Shown here: positions 16,591-24,107 of the stretch, in pieces
How positions within the stretch are numbered: position 1 is the stretch's first letter
Layout of the letters: the number at the start of each line of letters is the position of its first letter
Origin: Flemingiibacterium sp045586505
GTDB lineage: Bacteria > Bacillota > Clostridia > Oscillospirales > CAG-272
DNA length: 51,965 bases
Direction of reading: 5' to 3'
Assembly: GCA_045586505.1 (NCBI GenBank)
Contig: JAZNAL010000048.1
Coordinates: 1-51,965, forward strand
Notes under the pieces: model-generated
The model's input: only the letters and a program-made list of their open reading frames with translations
Databases searched by the model: none
Told to the model about the DNA's origin: nothing
Position numbers and translations under genes: made by a program

Positions 16591-18332
16591 TGAAAAGCAA
16601 AGGAACTCTCTCCCGCCTCTTCTCATATGTGAAGCCACAGCTTCATTTGGTGATCCTCGCACTGCTCACCGCGGTGGTAAGCGTGGCGCTGACACTGCTC
16701 GCCCCCATCCTCACAGGTTACGCCATAGACTGTCTGCCCGGTATGGGAGCGGTGGACTTCCCCGCAGTCTATAAAATTCTCATCATTCTCACCGCGTCGG
16801 TGCTCATATCCGCCGCCGCAACCTGGCTGATGAACCTCTGTACCAACATCATAAGCTACCGCGTGGTCCGCGACCTGCGCCGTCAGGTGTTTGACAAGCT
16901 CCACCGTGTCCCGCTCCGCTATATCGACCAAAGCTCCCACGGCGATCTCATCTCCCGCGTGGTCAACGACATCGACTCGGTGGCGGACGGACTGCTTCAA
17001 GGTCTGGCACAGTTTCTGACGGGTATCCTCACCATCCTCGGCACAATCGCGTTCATGTTTTCCATCAACGTCACCGTGGCGATCGTGGTAGTGGTACTCA
17101 CGCCCCTCTCACTTATTGTGGCATGGTTTATCGCCAAATTCACCCACTCGGCGTTCACCGCCCAGAGTCGCATTCAGGGCGAGCTTTCGGGTTACGCCGA
17201 GGAGCTGATCACCAACGGCAAGATAGTCACCGCCTATGCCTACGAGGAGCGCTCCGCCGCTCGTTACGGCGAGATCAATGCCCGCCTTAAAAAAGCGGGT
17301 GTGCGCGCACAGTGGTTCTCCTCCCTGACAAACCCCTCCACGCGCTTCGTAAACGCAATGGTATACGCCCTCGCCGCGGTCATGGGCTGCTTTGTGGCGA
17401 TCACCGCGGGCACCATATCCGTGGGCGCTATCTCAAGCTTTTTAACCTACGCCACCCAATATACCAAGCCCTTCAACGAGATCACGGGCGTTATCACACA
17501 GCTTCAGAGCGCACTTGCCTCCGCCGCGCGGGTGTTTGCGGTGCTGGACGAAGCTGACGAAGTGCCCGATGAGGAGGGCGAGATCGCCGAGTCCGACTGC
17601 CGCGGCAGTGTGACCCTTCGCGGGGTGGACTTCTCCTACGTCCCCGAGCGTCCGCTTATTGAGGACTTCAATCTTGACGTCACTCCGGGTAAGCGCGTGG
17701 CGATAGTCGGTCCCACGGGATGCGGTAAGACCACGCTCATCAATCTTCTGATGCGCTTCTACGACGTGACAGACGGCGAAATATGCGTTGAGGGACGTCC
17801 GATAAAGTCCCTGAGGCGCTCGAATCTGCGCTCGCTGTACGGCATGGTACTGCAGGAGACCTGGCTCTTTGAGGGCACTATCCGCGACAACATCGCTTAT
17901 GCAAAGCCCGATGCCACCCTTGATGAAGTTATTGAAGCCGCCAAGCGTGCTCACATCCACGGCTTCATCCGTCGAATGCCCAAGGGCTACGATACAGTGA
18001 TCACCGAGGGCGGCGGCAACATCTCCGAGGGTCAGAAGCAGCTTTTGTGTATTGCCCGGGTAATGCTGGCGATGCCGCCAATGCTTATCCTTGACGAAGC
18101 CACCAGCTCCATAGACACCATGACCGAGATCCGCATTCAGAAGGCGTTCGCCGAGCTGATGCGCGGCCGCACCTCCTTTATCGTCGCCCACCGACTTTCC
18201 ACCATCCGCGAGTCGGACATCATCCTTGTCATGCGTGACGGCAACGTCATCGAGCAGGGACGCCACGAGGAGCTTCTTGCCCGCCGCGGCTTCTACCACG
18301 ATCTTTACAACAGCCAATTTGCAGGACAATGA
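16590..18332 (+). CDS. ABC exporter subunit, catalytically competent partner
   Basis: A 580-residue half-transporter with six transmembrane helices and an ATPase domain. Walker A is GPTGCGKTT, Walker B LILDEATSSID with the catalytic Glu intact, followed by the switch His in VAHRLST. Its signature reads ISEGQKQLL instead of LSGGQ. The preceding subunit has the reverse pattern (good signature, poor Walker B). The dimer should therefore have one consensus site, formed by this Walker motif and the partner's signature. The overlap of stop and start implies equal synthesis of both. A strong terminator follows. Confidence 0.93.
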   Translation: MKSKGTLSRLFSYVKPQLHLVILALLTAVVSVALTLLAPILTGYAIDCLPGMGAVDFPAVYKILIILTASVLISAAATWLMNLCTNIISYRVVRDLRRQVFDKLHRVPLRYIDQSSHGDLISRVVNDIDSVADGLLQGLAQFLTGILTILGTIAFMFSINVTVAIVVVVLTPLSLIVAWFIAKFTHSAFTAQSRIQGELSGYAEELITNGKIVTAYAYEERSAARYGEINARLKKAGVRAQWFSSLTNPSTRFVNAMVYALAAVMGCFVAITAGTISVGAISSFLTYATQYTKPFNEITGVITQLQSALASAARVFAVLDEADEVPDEEGEIAESDCRGSVTLRGVDFSYVPERPLIEDFNLDVTPGKRVAIVGPTGCGKTTLINLLMRFYDVTDGEICVEGRPIKSLRRSNLRSLYGMVLQETWLFEGTIRDNIAYAKPDATLDEVIEAAKRAHIHGFIRRMPKGYDTVITEGGGNISEGQKQLLCIARVMLAMPPMLILDEATSSIDTMTEIRIQKAFAELMRGRTSFIVAHRLSTIRESDIILVMRDGNVIEQGRHEELLARRGFYHDLYNSQFAGQ

Positions 18333-18333
18333 T

Positions 18334-18370
18334 AAAAAATCCCGCACCACCGTGCGGGATTTTTTGTTGT
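18334..18370 (+). terminator. Bidirectional terminator between exporter and DUF1385 gene
   Basis: AATCCCGCAC pairs with GTGCGGGATT around a CACC loop, flanked by A6 and T6. It serves the exporter on the plus strand and can also act on the minus-strand DUF1385 transcript that ends at 18453. Confidence 0.88.
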
Positions 18371-18452
18371 TCAATTACAGTCATTATTTCTCAAGTCCCA
18401 TCTTTTGCAAAGAAGATAGCGGGCATGCAGTTATTTATTGACTACCTTCTAA

Positions 18453-19430
18453 TCAATAATTGTCCGCGTCCTTGTCTTCGGGGATTACTGCGCTCATCGC
18501 GGCGATGGCGCATTCGATCATCTTGTCGTCGGGCTCGTGTACGGTGATGTGCTGGAGCCAAACGCCGGGAGCTGAGATAATACGGGTCAGCAGGTTGTCA
18601 TGGCGTCCGCAGAGCTTGATAAGCTCGTAGCCGATACCCATGATCAGCGGAATGAGCGCCAATTTTATCACCGAGCGGAGGATACCGCCGACGGAATCGG
18701 GAATGAACATACCTATAACGATGCTGACAAGCAGCATAAGTATCAAGAACGAGGTACCGCATCTCGGATGGAAACGGTTCTGTGCGCGCACGTTTTCCAC
18801 GGTCAGCGGCAGTCCCGCCTCGTAGCAGAAGATGGTCTTATGCTCCGCACCGTGGTATTCGAAGGTACGACGCACGTCCTTGACAAGGCACATAAGTCCA
18901 ACATATCCGATGAAAAGTATGATCCTGAGCACGCCCTCAAACGCCGAGCGTACAAATCGGGTAGAAAACGCCGCCTCAGCCGCTGTCCCTACCGTAAGCC
19001 CCTTCACAAGGTCAAATAGCAGTACGGGCAGGTACACAAACAGCGCCATGCAAAGCACTACGCCGAGTACTCCGCCGATTCCCGCGGCAAGAGCCACCAG
19101 CTTTGATTCCTTCTTCTTATCCTCCTCGGTCATGGGCTTGTCGCCCTCCTCCTCGGGCATGGCGATCTCCGCCGAGCGCATAAGGCAGGCATATCCCGTC
19201 TTCATGGAGTCGATGAATCCGAACACGCCGCGTATCAGCGGGAGCTTAAGAATCTTCGGTCGGTTTGCACCGCCCGTTTCCCACTCCTCCATGACGATTT
19301 CGCCTGCGGGATTTCTCACCGCCATCGCGGACTTTTCGGGGCCGCGCATCATTATTCCCTCAATCAGAGCCTGACCGCCGATGGAGGTCTTTTTTCTGCA
19401 GCTCTGTACATTTTTCTCGTTATCAGCCAA
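18453..19430 (-). CDS. DUF1385 family membrane protein (YqhQ-like)
   Basis: A 325-residue protein with the family hallmark GGQALIEGIMMRGP near residue 18 and EHKTIFCYEAG in the middle. At least four hydrophobic segments follow or surround these. The family is widespread in Clostridia and Bacilli (YqhQ), and its biochemical role is not established. The start is a TTG at 19430 preceded by AGAGGAA. No ATG lies before the conserved motif. A good promoter lies 60 bases upstream. It converges with the ABC exporter on a shared terminator. Confidence 0.88.
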   Translation of the reverse strand: MADNEKNVQSCRKKTSIGGQALIEGIMMRGPEKSAMAVRNPAGEIVMEEWETGGANRPKILKLPLIRGVFGFIDSMKTGYACLMRSAEIAMPEEEGDKPMTEEDKKKESKLVALAAGIGGVLGVVLCMALFVYLPVLLFDLVKGLTVGTAAEAAFSTRFVRSAFEGVLRIILFIGYVGLMCLVKDVRRTFEYHGAEHKTIFCYEAGLPLTVENVRAQNRFHPRCGTSFLILMLLVSIVIGMFIPDSVGGILRSVIKLALIPLIMGIGYELIKLCGRHDNLLTRIISAPGVWLQHITVHEPDDKMIECAIAAMSAVIPEDKDADNY

Positions 19431-19487
19431 TTTCCTGTTCCTCTCGCATTATTTTTTCTATGTACGTTTGTTAAAGCATCTTTGTTA

Positions 19488-19516
19488 ATTATATACCTTT
19501 TCTTCGCGATTGTCAA
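19488..19516 (-). promoter_or_regulatory. Promoter of the DUF1385 gene
   Basis: Minus strand TTGACA (19516-19511), 17-base spacer, TATAAT (19493-19488). Perfect consensus in both hexamers. Confidence 0.9.
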
Positions 19517-19643
19517 TAAATCTTCTGTGTACATTTTTTTGCAAAACGATGTTTGGCATATCGCACTATTTGTGTGCGCTGTATTTACGCAATTTTGTGC
19601 ATTATTGATTTTCTGCTCTGCCGCGTATACAAGGAGGGCGCGC

Positions 19644-19672
19644 TTGACATTGACGTAATTATTTGATATAAT
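19644..19672 (+). promoter_or_regulatory. Promoter of the zinc-ribbon gene
   Basis: TTGACA at 19644-19649, 17-base spacer, TATAAT at 19667-19672. Transcription would begin about 15-20 bases before the structured leader element and about 140 bases before the coding start. The 130 bases between this promoter and the divergent one hold no gene. Confidence 0.9.
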
Positions 19673-19696
19673 ATACCTATATATAAACGAAAGGAT

Positions 19697-19810
19697 AAAA
19701 GTCTGAAAAATGGGTCATTTTTCAGACAATAAAGCTTTGTGCCTTTCGCATCTTCGATGCGAATTTCCTAACGGAAACCGTCACAAAACTTCATAGTCGT
19801 TAGAAAGGAA
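19697..19810 (+). ncRNA. Structured leader element, copy A
   Basis: This 5' untranslated stretch has three visible hairpins. One is built on GTCTGAAAAATG with a GGT loop, the second is CGCATC-TTC-GATGCG, and the third is ACGG-AAA-CCGT enclosed by CTAACG/CGTTAG. It ends at an AGAAAGGA ribosome-binding site. Nearly the same sequence and the same hairpins occur on the minus strand at 39.0 kb before a different gene. The ACGG/CCGT stem there is ACAG/CTGT, a paired change that supports a conserved RNA structure. Class unknown: it may be a riboswitch-like leader or a dispersed repeat. Confidence 0.7.
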
Positions 19811-19821
19811 TGATCATAACT

Positions 19822-20481
19822 ATGATACTTAATTCGCGCGAGACCTGCATCGCATACCGCTGCCCCTACTGCGGCTCGGGTATCAAGAGCATGGTGGGCG
19901 TTTTCGCCCTCACGGGAGCTATGAAGAAGCTCAAATGCTCCTGCGGTGCAAGCGAGCTGACCATAAATCAGACAAGCGACGGCAAGCTCCGCATAAATGT
20001 CCCCTGCCTGTTCTGCGGAGGGGAGCATTCCTTTGCCATCAGCTCGAAGCTCTTCTTCGAGAAGGAGCTTTTCGTTTATCCCTGCCCCTACAGCGCCGTT
20101 GATCTTGTATTCATCGGCACGGAAAAAGCCGTTTCCGCGGCACTTGATAAATCCGAGGCGGAGCTTCTAAAGCTCCTTGCCGAAATGGGAATCGATGACC
20201 TCGACAAGCTTCACGGCGAGCTTGACCGCCTGGATGACGAGGACAACAAGCCCTGTGACCCGTCCATATACGATGCGGTGATGTTCGTCATCCGCGACCT
20301 TATCGAAGGCGGCGACGTAAGCTGCTGCTGTGATGACGGGGATTACGATGTGGCAGTGTCTGACGATCATGTGAAGGTATTCTGCCGCTCCTGCGGCGCC
20401 TCCAAGGACATCCCCACCGACAGCGAGCTTGCCGCGCGGGCGTTCATGGGCGTAACCCATCTTAAGCTTGAGAAGCTATAA
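19822..20481 (+). CDS. Zinc-ribbon protein of unknown function
   Basis: A 219-residue soluble protein with repeated Cys pairs: CPYCG near residue 10, CSCG near 36, CLFCGG near 58, a CCC cluster near 170 and CRSCGA near 188. These suggest two or three zinc ribbons around a Leu/Glu/Lys-rich helical middle. I recognise no named family. The ATG at 19822 sits 12 bases after AGAAAGGA. An ATG at 19810 is too close to that site and would add four residues. It is preceded by leader copy A and followed by a small Cys/Gly-rich gene. Confidence 0.7.
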   Translation: MILNSRETCIAYRCPYCGSGIKSMVGVFALTGAMKKLKCSCGASELTINQTSDGKLRINVPCLFCGGEHSFAISSKLFFEKELFVYPCPYSAVDLVFIGTEKAVSAALDKSEAELLKLLAEMGIDDLDKLHGELDRLDDEDNKPCDPSIYDAVMFVIRDLIEGGDVSCCCDDGDYDVAVSDDHVKVFCRSCGASKDIPTDSELAARAFMGVTHLKLEKL

Positions 20482-20618
20482 GCCGCGTCCTGAAATCCTT
20501 GTGTCAAAAATACCCGCCGCTCATAGTATATAGTAGAGAGCGAAGCCGCCCGACAGGCGGACGGTAGACTCTCAAATGCACAGATCGCAAGGTCTGTGCT
20601 AAAATCGGAGGATATACT

Positions 20619-20768
20619 ATGAACAACAACTGCCTTTGCAATATTTTCGACGACAAGTGCGTTTGGATCATCATCATCGCTCTGCTCCTCATCTTTGGCT
20701 GCGGTAACTGCGGCAACGGTTGCGGTAACTACGGAGGCTACAGCGGCAACAACGGCTGCGGCTGCTAA
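20619..20768 (+). CDS. Cys/Gly-rich 49-residue membrane peptide
   Basis: Product of 49 residues. A short polar start with Cys (MNNNCLCNIFDDKC) is followed by one hydrophobic helix (VWIIIIALLLIFG) and a Gly/Cys/Asn tail (CGNCGNGCGNYGG...CGC). A strong GGAGG site lies at the right distance and a good terminator follows, so it is very likely expressed. Short proteins with this layout occur in Clostridia without a known role; membrane or spore-coat peptides are possible. Its 137-base upstream gap contains a CCGCC/GGCGG hairpin and a GCACAGA/TCTGTGC hairpin. Confidence 0.75.
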   Translation: MNNNCLCNIFDDKCVWIIIIALLLIFGCGNCGNGCGNYGGYSGNNGCGC

Positions 20769-20780
20769 GTAAAACTCATT

Positions 20781-20817
20781 GAAAAGGATGTCACTATAGT
20801 GACAGCCTTTTTGTTGT
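20781..20817 (+). terminator. Terminator after the Cys/Gly peptide gene
   Basis: AAAGG-TGTCACTA/TAGTGACA-CCTTT stem with single mismatches, followed by TTTTTGTTGTT. Confidence 0.85.
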
Positions 20818-20978
20818 TACGACAGTGTGGCGCGGTCGCTTGCGAACTCCTTACCGCTTGCCTCCCGGAACATTCCAAGGCGATCCTAAACGGTGAGCTT
20901 CTTGCCCTCGACTGACGCATTGACGATGATATTGCCCTCGTGCATCATCAAAAGACGGTTGCCGTGAGAAATTACGGC
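20817..20978 (-). pseudogene. Remnant of an ABC transporter ATP-binding protein
   Basis: The minus strand reads VISHGNRLLMMHEGNIIV, a charged GKKLTV turn, an in-frame TAG, then DRLGMFREASGKEFASDR and a final TAA. This is the C-terminal end typical of ATP-binding subunits that work with TrpX-type substrate-binding lipoproteins. The rest of the gene, with Walker A and B, is missing. The fragment joins directly to the 3' end of the flavodoxin-like gene at 20972. It is a decayed leftover of a deletion or rearrangement. Confidence 0.8.
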
Positions 20979-21499
20979 GCGATGTTGCGCAAGTACGCAA
21001 GAACGGCTTCAAGATGACCTTCATCCACAAAGCTGCCACCGGATATAAGCACCTCGCGCATACGCAGATCGGACTCCTTCTTTTCGTGCATCCCGTCGAT
21101 CTTTTTGATGAGCACCTTTGTGACCAGTTTCATCATAAAGCGGTATATCCCACGGAGCTTTTCCGGCGAATATCCGCCCTGCAGGGTAAATACTGCCGTA
21201 TCCGCAGGGACTGCGTTATTTTTTCGCACCTCGTTTGTGATGCTTCCAGTCTCACAGAGTCCCACGGCACATAGTACCTTCACAGAGAATGACTTCGCCG
21301 CTTTTTTGTAGTCCTTGACACCGCCTGCCATCAACCAGCCAATGTAGATTATCTCACAACCCGCCGCAAGCTGGGCTTTTGCCTTGTCAAGCGAAAAAAC
21401 AGGCAGTCCGGACTTTTCGCCAAGCATCCGCGCGTACTCGGCGGAGGTGCCGGTCTCGGAGGTGTAAACGATTGCTTTTATGTTCATTTGTATATCCAT
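20972..21499 (-). CDS. Flavodoxin-domain protein
   Basis: A 175-residue protein beginning near MNIKAIVYTSETGTSAEYARML. The TSETGTSAEYA loop is the phosphate-binding loop of flavodoxin-like FMN domains, and IIYIGWLMAGGVKDYKK provides the next strand and loop. Such proteins are usually flavin-dependent electron carriers or quinone reductases. The substrate here is unknown. The ATG at 21499 has GGAG six bases upstream, and ATGs at 21511 and 21487 are alternatives. A promoter lies 45 bases upstream. The last codons abut an ABC-ATPase remnant, so its natural C terminus may have been altered. Confidence 0.78.
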   Translation of the reverse strand: MDIQMNIKAIVYTSETGTSAEYARMLGEKSGLPVFSLDKAKAQLAAGCEIIYIGWLMAGGVKDYKKAAKSFSVKVLCAVGLCETGSITNEVRKNNAVPADTAVFTLQGGYSPEKLRGIYRFMMKLVTKVLIKKIDGMHEKKESDLRMREVLISGGSFVDEGHLEAVLAYLRNIAP

Positions 21500-21543
21500 T
21501 CCCTTCTCCATTTAAACAGCGGCGCGTGTGCGCCGTTTTCTAC

Positions 21544-21572
21544 ATTATACCACAGCTTTTAAAAAAAAGCAA
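21544..21572 (-). promoter_or_regulatory. Promoter of the flavodoxin-like gene
   Basis: Minus strand TTGCTT (21572-21567), 17-base spacer, TATAAT (21549-21544). Confidence 0.7.
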
Positions 21573-21629
21573 TCCGAATTTTCGGGAATCCGTAACATCG
21601 GGACGTCGCCCCTCAGTAGGCTGCTTAAA

Positions 21630-21668
21630 TATAAAAAACGAGATCACCGTATCTACGGTGATCTCGAT
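21630..21668 (-). terminator. Terminator after the amino-acid ABC operon
   Basis: On the minus strand a 13-bp perfect stem (CGAGATCACCGTA and complement, GA loop, 21666-21639) is followed by TTTTTT. It lies 10 bases after the ATPase gene. Confidence 0.92.
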
Positions 21669-21677
21669 CTTTTCTCA

Positions 21678-22478
21678 TCAAACCCCGCTGTGGTGTAAAA
21701 ACGCGGCGGTTTTGGGTGACTTCGGGTTTGTAAACAGTTCTGCGGGAGTTCCCGACTCCTCAATGACACCGTCCGCGAAGAATATCACGCGGTCGGCTAC
21801 ACTGCGGGCAAATTCCATCTCATGAGTTACGATGAGCATGGTACGTCCGCGGTCGCGAAGCTCCTTTATGACGCGCAGCACCTCGCCCGTTAATTCCGGG
21901 TCAAGGGCACTGGTAGGCTCGTCAAAGCAGAGTACGGCAGGCTCCTGTGCAAGAGCGCGGGCGATAGCCACACGCTGCTGCTGTCCGCCCGAAAGCTGAC
22001 AGGGGTAATTCCCCATCTTTTCGGAAAGTCCGACCTCCGAGAGGAGCTTTTCCGCCTGAGCCTTGGTCCTTGTGAGGGCTTCGGAGAGCGCCGCACGGCG
22101 TGCCTTTCCGAAGGGTATCTCGGCTTTGATCTTAGCCTTGGTACGAAGCCACATGGGGATGTACACATTTTCAAGGGCTGTATACTGCGGGAACAGGTTG
22201 AAGGACTGGAAAACAAGTCCCATCTTCAGCCGCATCTCGCGGATCTCAGCGGGGGTGTAGTTCTCCCCTGCGTCAAAATGGAAGCCGCCCTCGATATCAA
22301 TAGTTCCGTCGTTGGCCATTTCAAGGAAGTTGAGACAGCGAAGGAAGGTGGTCTTTCCACCGCCGGACGAACCTATTACCGCCACCACCTCGCCCTCCTC
22401 CATAGAGAAGTCGATGCCGTGGAGCACGGCGACATTGCCAAAACGCTTTTTTAAGTTTTTGATTTCAAGAAATGCCAT
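21678..22478 (-). CDS. Polar amino-acid ABC transporter, ATP-binding protein
   Basis: A 266-residue ATPase of the GlnQ/HisP group: Walker A IGSSGGGKTT at about 36, signature LSGGQQQRV, Walker B VLCFDEPTSALD, switch His in VTHEM. It is last in a three-gene operon with its permease (10-base gap) and binding lipoprotein, followed by a terminator. The polar amino-acid group is clear. The ligand (Gln, Arg, cystine or another) cannot be fixed from this subunit. It carries a slightly longer helical insert after the Q-loop (about 105-135, rich in Ala/Lys/Arg) than short family members. Confidence 0.94.
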   Translation of the reverse strand: MAFLEIKNLKKRFGNVAVLHGIDFSMEEGEVVAVIGSSGGGKTTFLRCLNFLEMANDGTIDIEGGFHFDAGENYTPAEIREMRLKMGLVFQSFNLFPQYTALENVYIPMWLRTKAKIKAEIPFGKARRAALSEALTRTKAQAEKLLSEVGLSEKMGNYPCQLSGGQQQRVAIARALAQEPAVLCFDEPTSALDPELTGEVLRVIKELRDRGRTMLIVTHEMEFARSVADRVIFFADGVIEESGTPAELFTNPKSPKTAAFLHHSGV

Positions 22479-22487
22479 GCCGTCACC

Positions 22488-23147
22488 TCACACCTTGTAG
22501 TAGTCGAGCTTCTTCTCGCACCATCCGAAGAAAAGTGTGAGCACTCCGACGAAAATAAGGAAGAATACGGCGATGTAGAACATAGGCCAAACCAGTCCCT
22601 TGGACAAAAAGTCCATCTCGTTGACGAAGAATATCTCCGCAACGGCGATGACCCTCGCAAGGGAGGTATCCTTCACCAGAGTGATGACCTCGTTGCTGAT
22701 AGGCGCCAGGATGCGCTTGACCACCTGCATCAGTATGACCGTGAAGAAGGTCTCACCGGCTGTCATGCCAAGCACCTGCGCCGCCTCGTACTGACCTCTC
22801 GGTATGCCCTCGATCCCTCCGCGGTAGATCTCGGAGAAATAGCAGGCATAGTTGATGACAAAAGCCACCAGTGCCGCTGTAAAGCGGCCGTTATCGCCCG
22901 AAAAGAGCTGCACGTTGAACAGCATGCCGGGGACGTAGAATATGACACAAAGCTGAAGCATCAGCGGTGTTCCTCGTATTACCCATACGAAGCCCTTTGT
23001 CAGAAGGGACAGCGGCTTGAACTTTGACATGGAGCCAAAGGAAATAACCAGTCCCAGCGGCAGTGAAAACACCAGTGTCAATATAAACAGCAAACATGTA
23101 ACGCCGAAGCCCTCAAAGAGCTTCAGCGTTATTAACCAGAGACTCAT
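22488..23147 (-). CDS. Polar amino-acid ABC transporter, permease
   Basis: A 219-residue membrane protein of the HisMQ family, with about five transmembrane segments. It shows the family motifs RGTPLMLQL near residue 60, EIYRGGIEGIPRGQYEAAQVLGM (the EAA loop that contacts the ATPase) and ISNEVITLVKDTSLA. Its ATG overlaps the stop region of the binding-protein gene. A single permease gene implies a homodimer in the membrane. Confidence 0.94.
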   Translation of the reverse strand: MSLWLITLKLFEGFGVTCLLFILTLVFSLPLGLVISFGSMSKFKPLSLLTKGFVWVIRGTPLMLQLCVIFYVPGMLFNVQLFSGDNGRFTAALVAFVINYACYFSEIYRGGIEGIPRGQYEAAQVLGMTAGETFFTVILMQVVKRILAPISNEVITLVKDTSLARVIAVAEIFFVNEMDFLSKGLVWPMFYIAVFFLIFVGVLTLFFGWCEKKLDYYKV

Positions 23148-23974
23148 TAACCTTCGCTTCCGATGTTTGCGATCAGATCATTGGTAAGACCGTACTTTTC
23201 AGCCAGCTCAGCGAGCTTGCCGTTTTCGGAGAGAGTCTTGATCGCTTCGTTGATCTTTGCGGTAAGGTCACTGCCCTTGCGGCAGCCGATTGCGTAAACC
23301 TCAGCCTCGGGCTGTACAGCCTCGTTGATAGCGAGATCTGTGTAGTCGCCGGTACCTACCATAGCCTTAGCCATCTGGTAGTCGATAACCGCGAAGTCAG
23401 CGTTGCCTGCGGAGAGCTCCATAAGAGCCGCCGCCTGGGAGGTAAAGGTGGTAATCTTCTTTTCGTCGCCTGCAAGCTCGATGGCAACGCCCTCACCGGA
23501 GGAGCCGCCCTCAGCAACACCGCTCTTGCCTGCAAGAGCCTCTGCGGAATTGAGCTCGCCCACACGGTCAGCCTTGGTTACGAGACACTGACGGTTCTCG
23601 AGGTAGGAATATGTAAAGTCAACGTACTCGGTACGGGAAACGCCGTCGCTCTCGTTACCGTAGGTAAATCCGTTCCAGATAAGGTCGATAGCACCGGAGT
23701 TGAGCTCCATGTACTTGTTGGGCCAGCTGATGACCTGGAACTTAGCCTCAAGACCGAGAACCTCGGCAACTGCGGTTGCAAATTCGGTGTCGAAGCCCAC
23801 AAGGTTACCTTCTTCGTCAAAATAGTTCATGGGAGCATATACGGTGATACCGCAGGTGAAGTAGCCATCCTCTTCGATAGCTGCCCAGTCACCGGTCTTG
23901 TCGCAAGCGGTGATGCCAGCGAGCATACAAAGTGCGAGTGTAAACACAAGTGCAAGTTTCAGAAAACGTTTCAT
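23147..23974 (-). CDS. Polar amino-acid-binding lipoprotein
   Basis: A 275-residue family 3 solute-binding protein. The N terminus is a lipoprotein signal (MKRFLKLALVFTLALCML) with the lipobox ending at Cys24 in GITAC. The protein would be anchored outside the cell and deliver an amino acid to the permease. Typical features are YAPMNYFDEEGNLVGFDTEFA near the ligand pocket and AVIDYQMAKAMV. The ATG at 23974 follows AGAAAGGA; an earlier in-frame start would add eight residues before the signal peptide. Promoter at 24.03 kb. Confidence 0.94.
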   Translation of the reverse strand: MKRFLKLALVFTLALCMLAGITACDKTGDWAAIEEDGYFTCGITVYAPMNYFDEEGNLVGFDTEFATAVAEVLGLEAKFQVISWPNKYMELNSGAIDLIWNGFTYGNESDGVSRTEYVDFTYSYLENRQCLVTKADRVGELNSAEALAGKSGVAEGGSSGEGVAIELAGDEKKITTFTSQAAALMELSAGNADFAVIDYQMAKAMVGTGDYTDLAINEAVQPEAEVYAIGCRKGSDLTAKINEAIKTLSENGKLAELAEKYGLTNDLIANIGSEG

Positions 23975-24031
23975 GATATTGATTCCTTTCTTTGTCACAT
24001 TAGTAAAGTAAAGTGTTATCTGACAGTAAGT

Positions 24032-24060
24032 ATTATACTACACTTTTACGGTTTTGTAAA
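24032..24060 (-). promoter_or_regulatory. Promoter of the amino-acid ABC operon
   Basis: Minus strand TTTACA (24060-24055), 17-base spacer, TATAAT (24037-24032). Confidence 0.82.
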
Positions 24061-24107
24061 GAGGTTTTTGAGAAAAAGTTTATTTTTTCACGATTCTTAC
24101 TATATTT

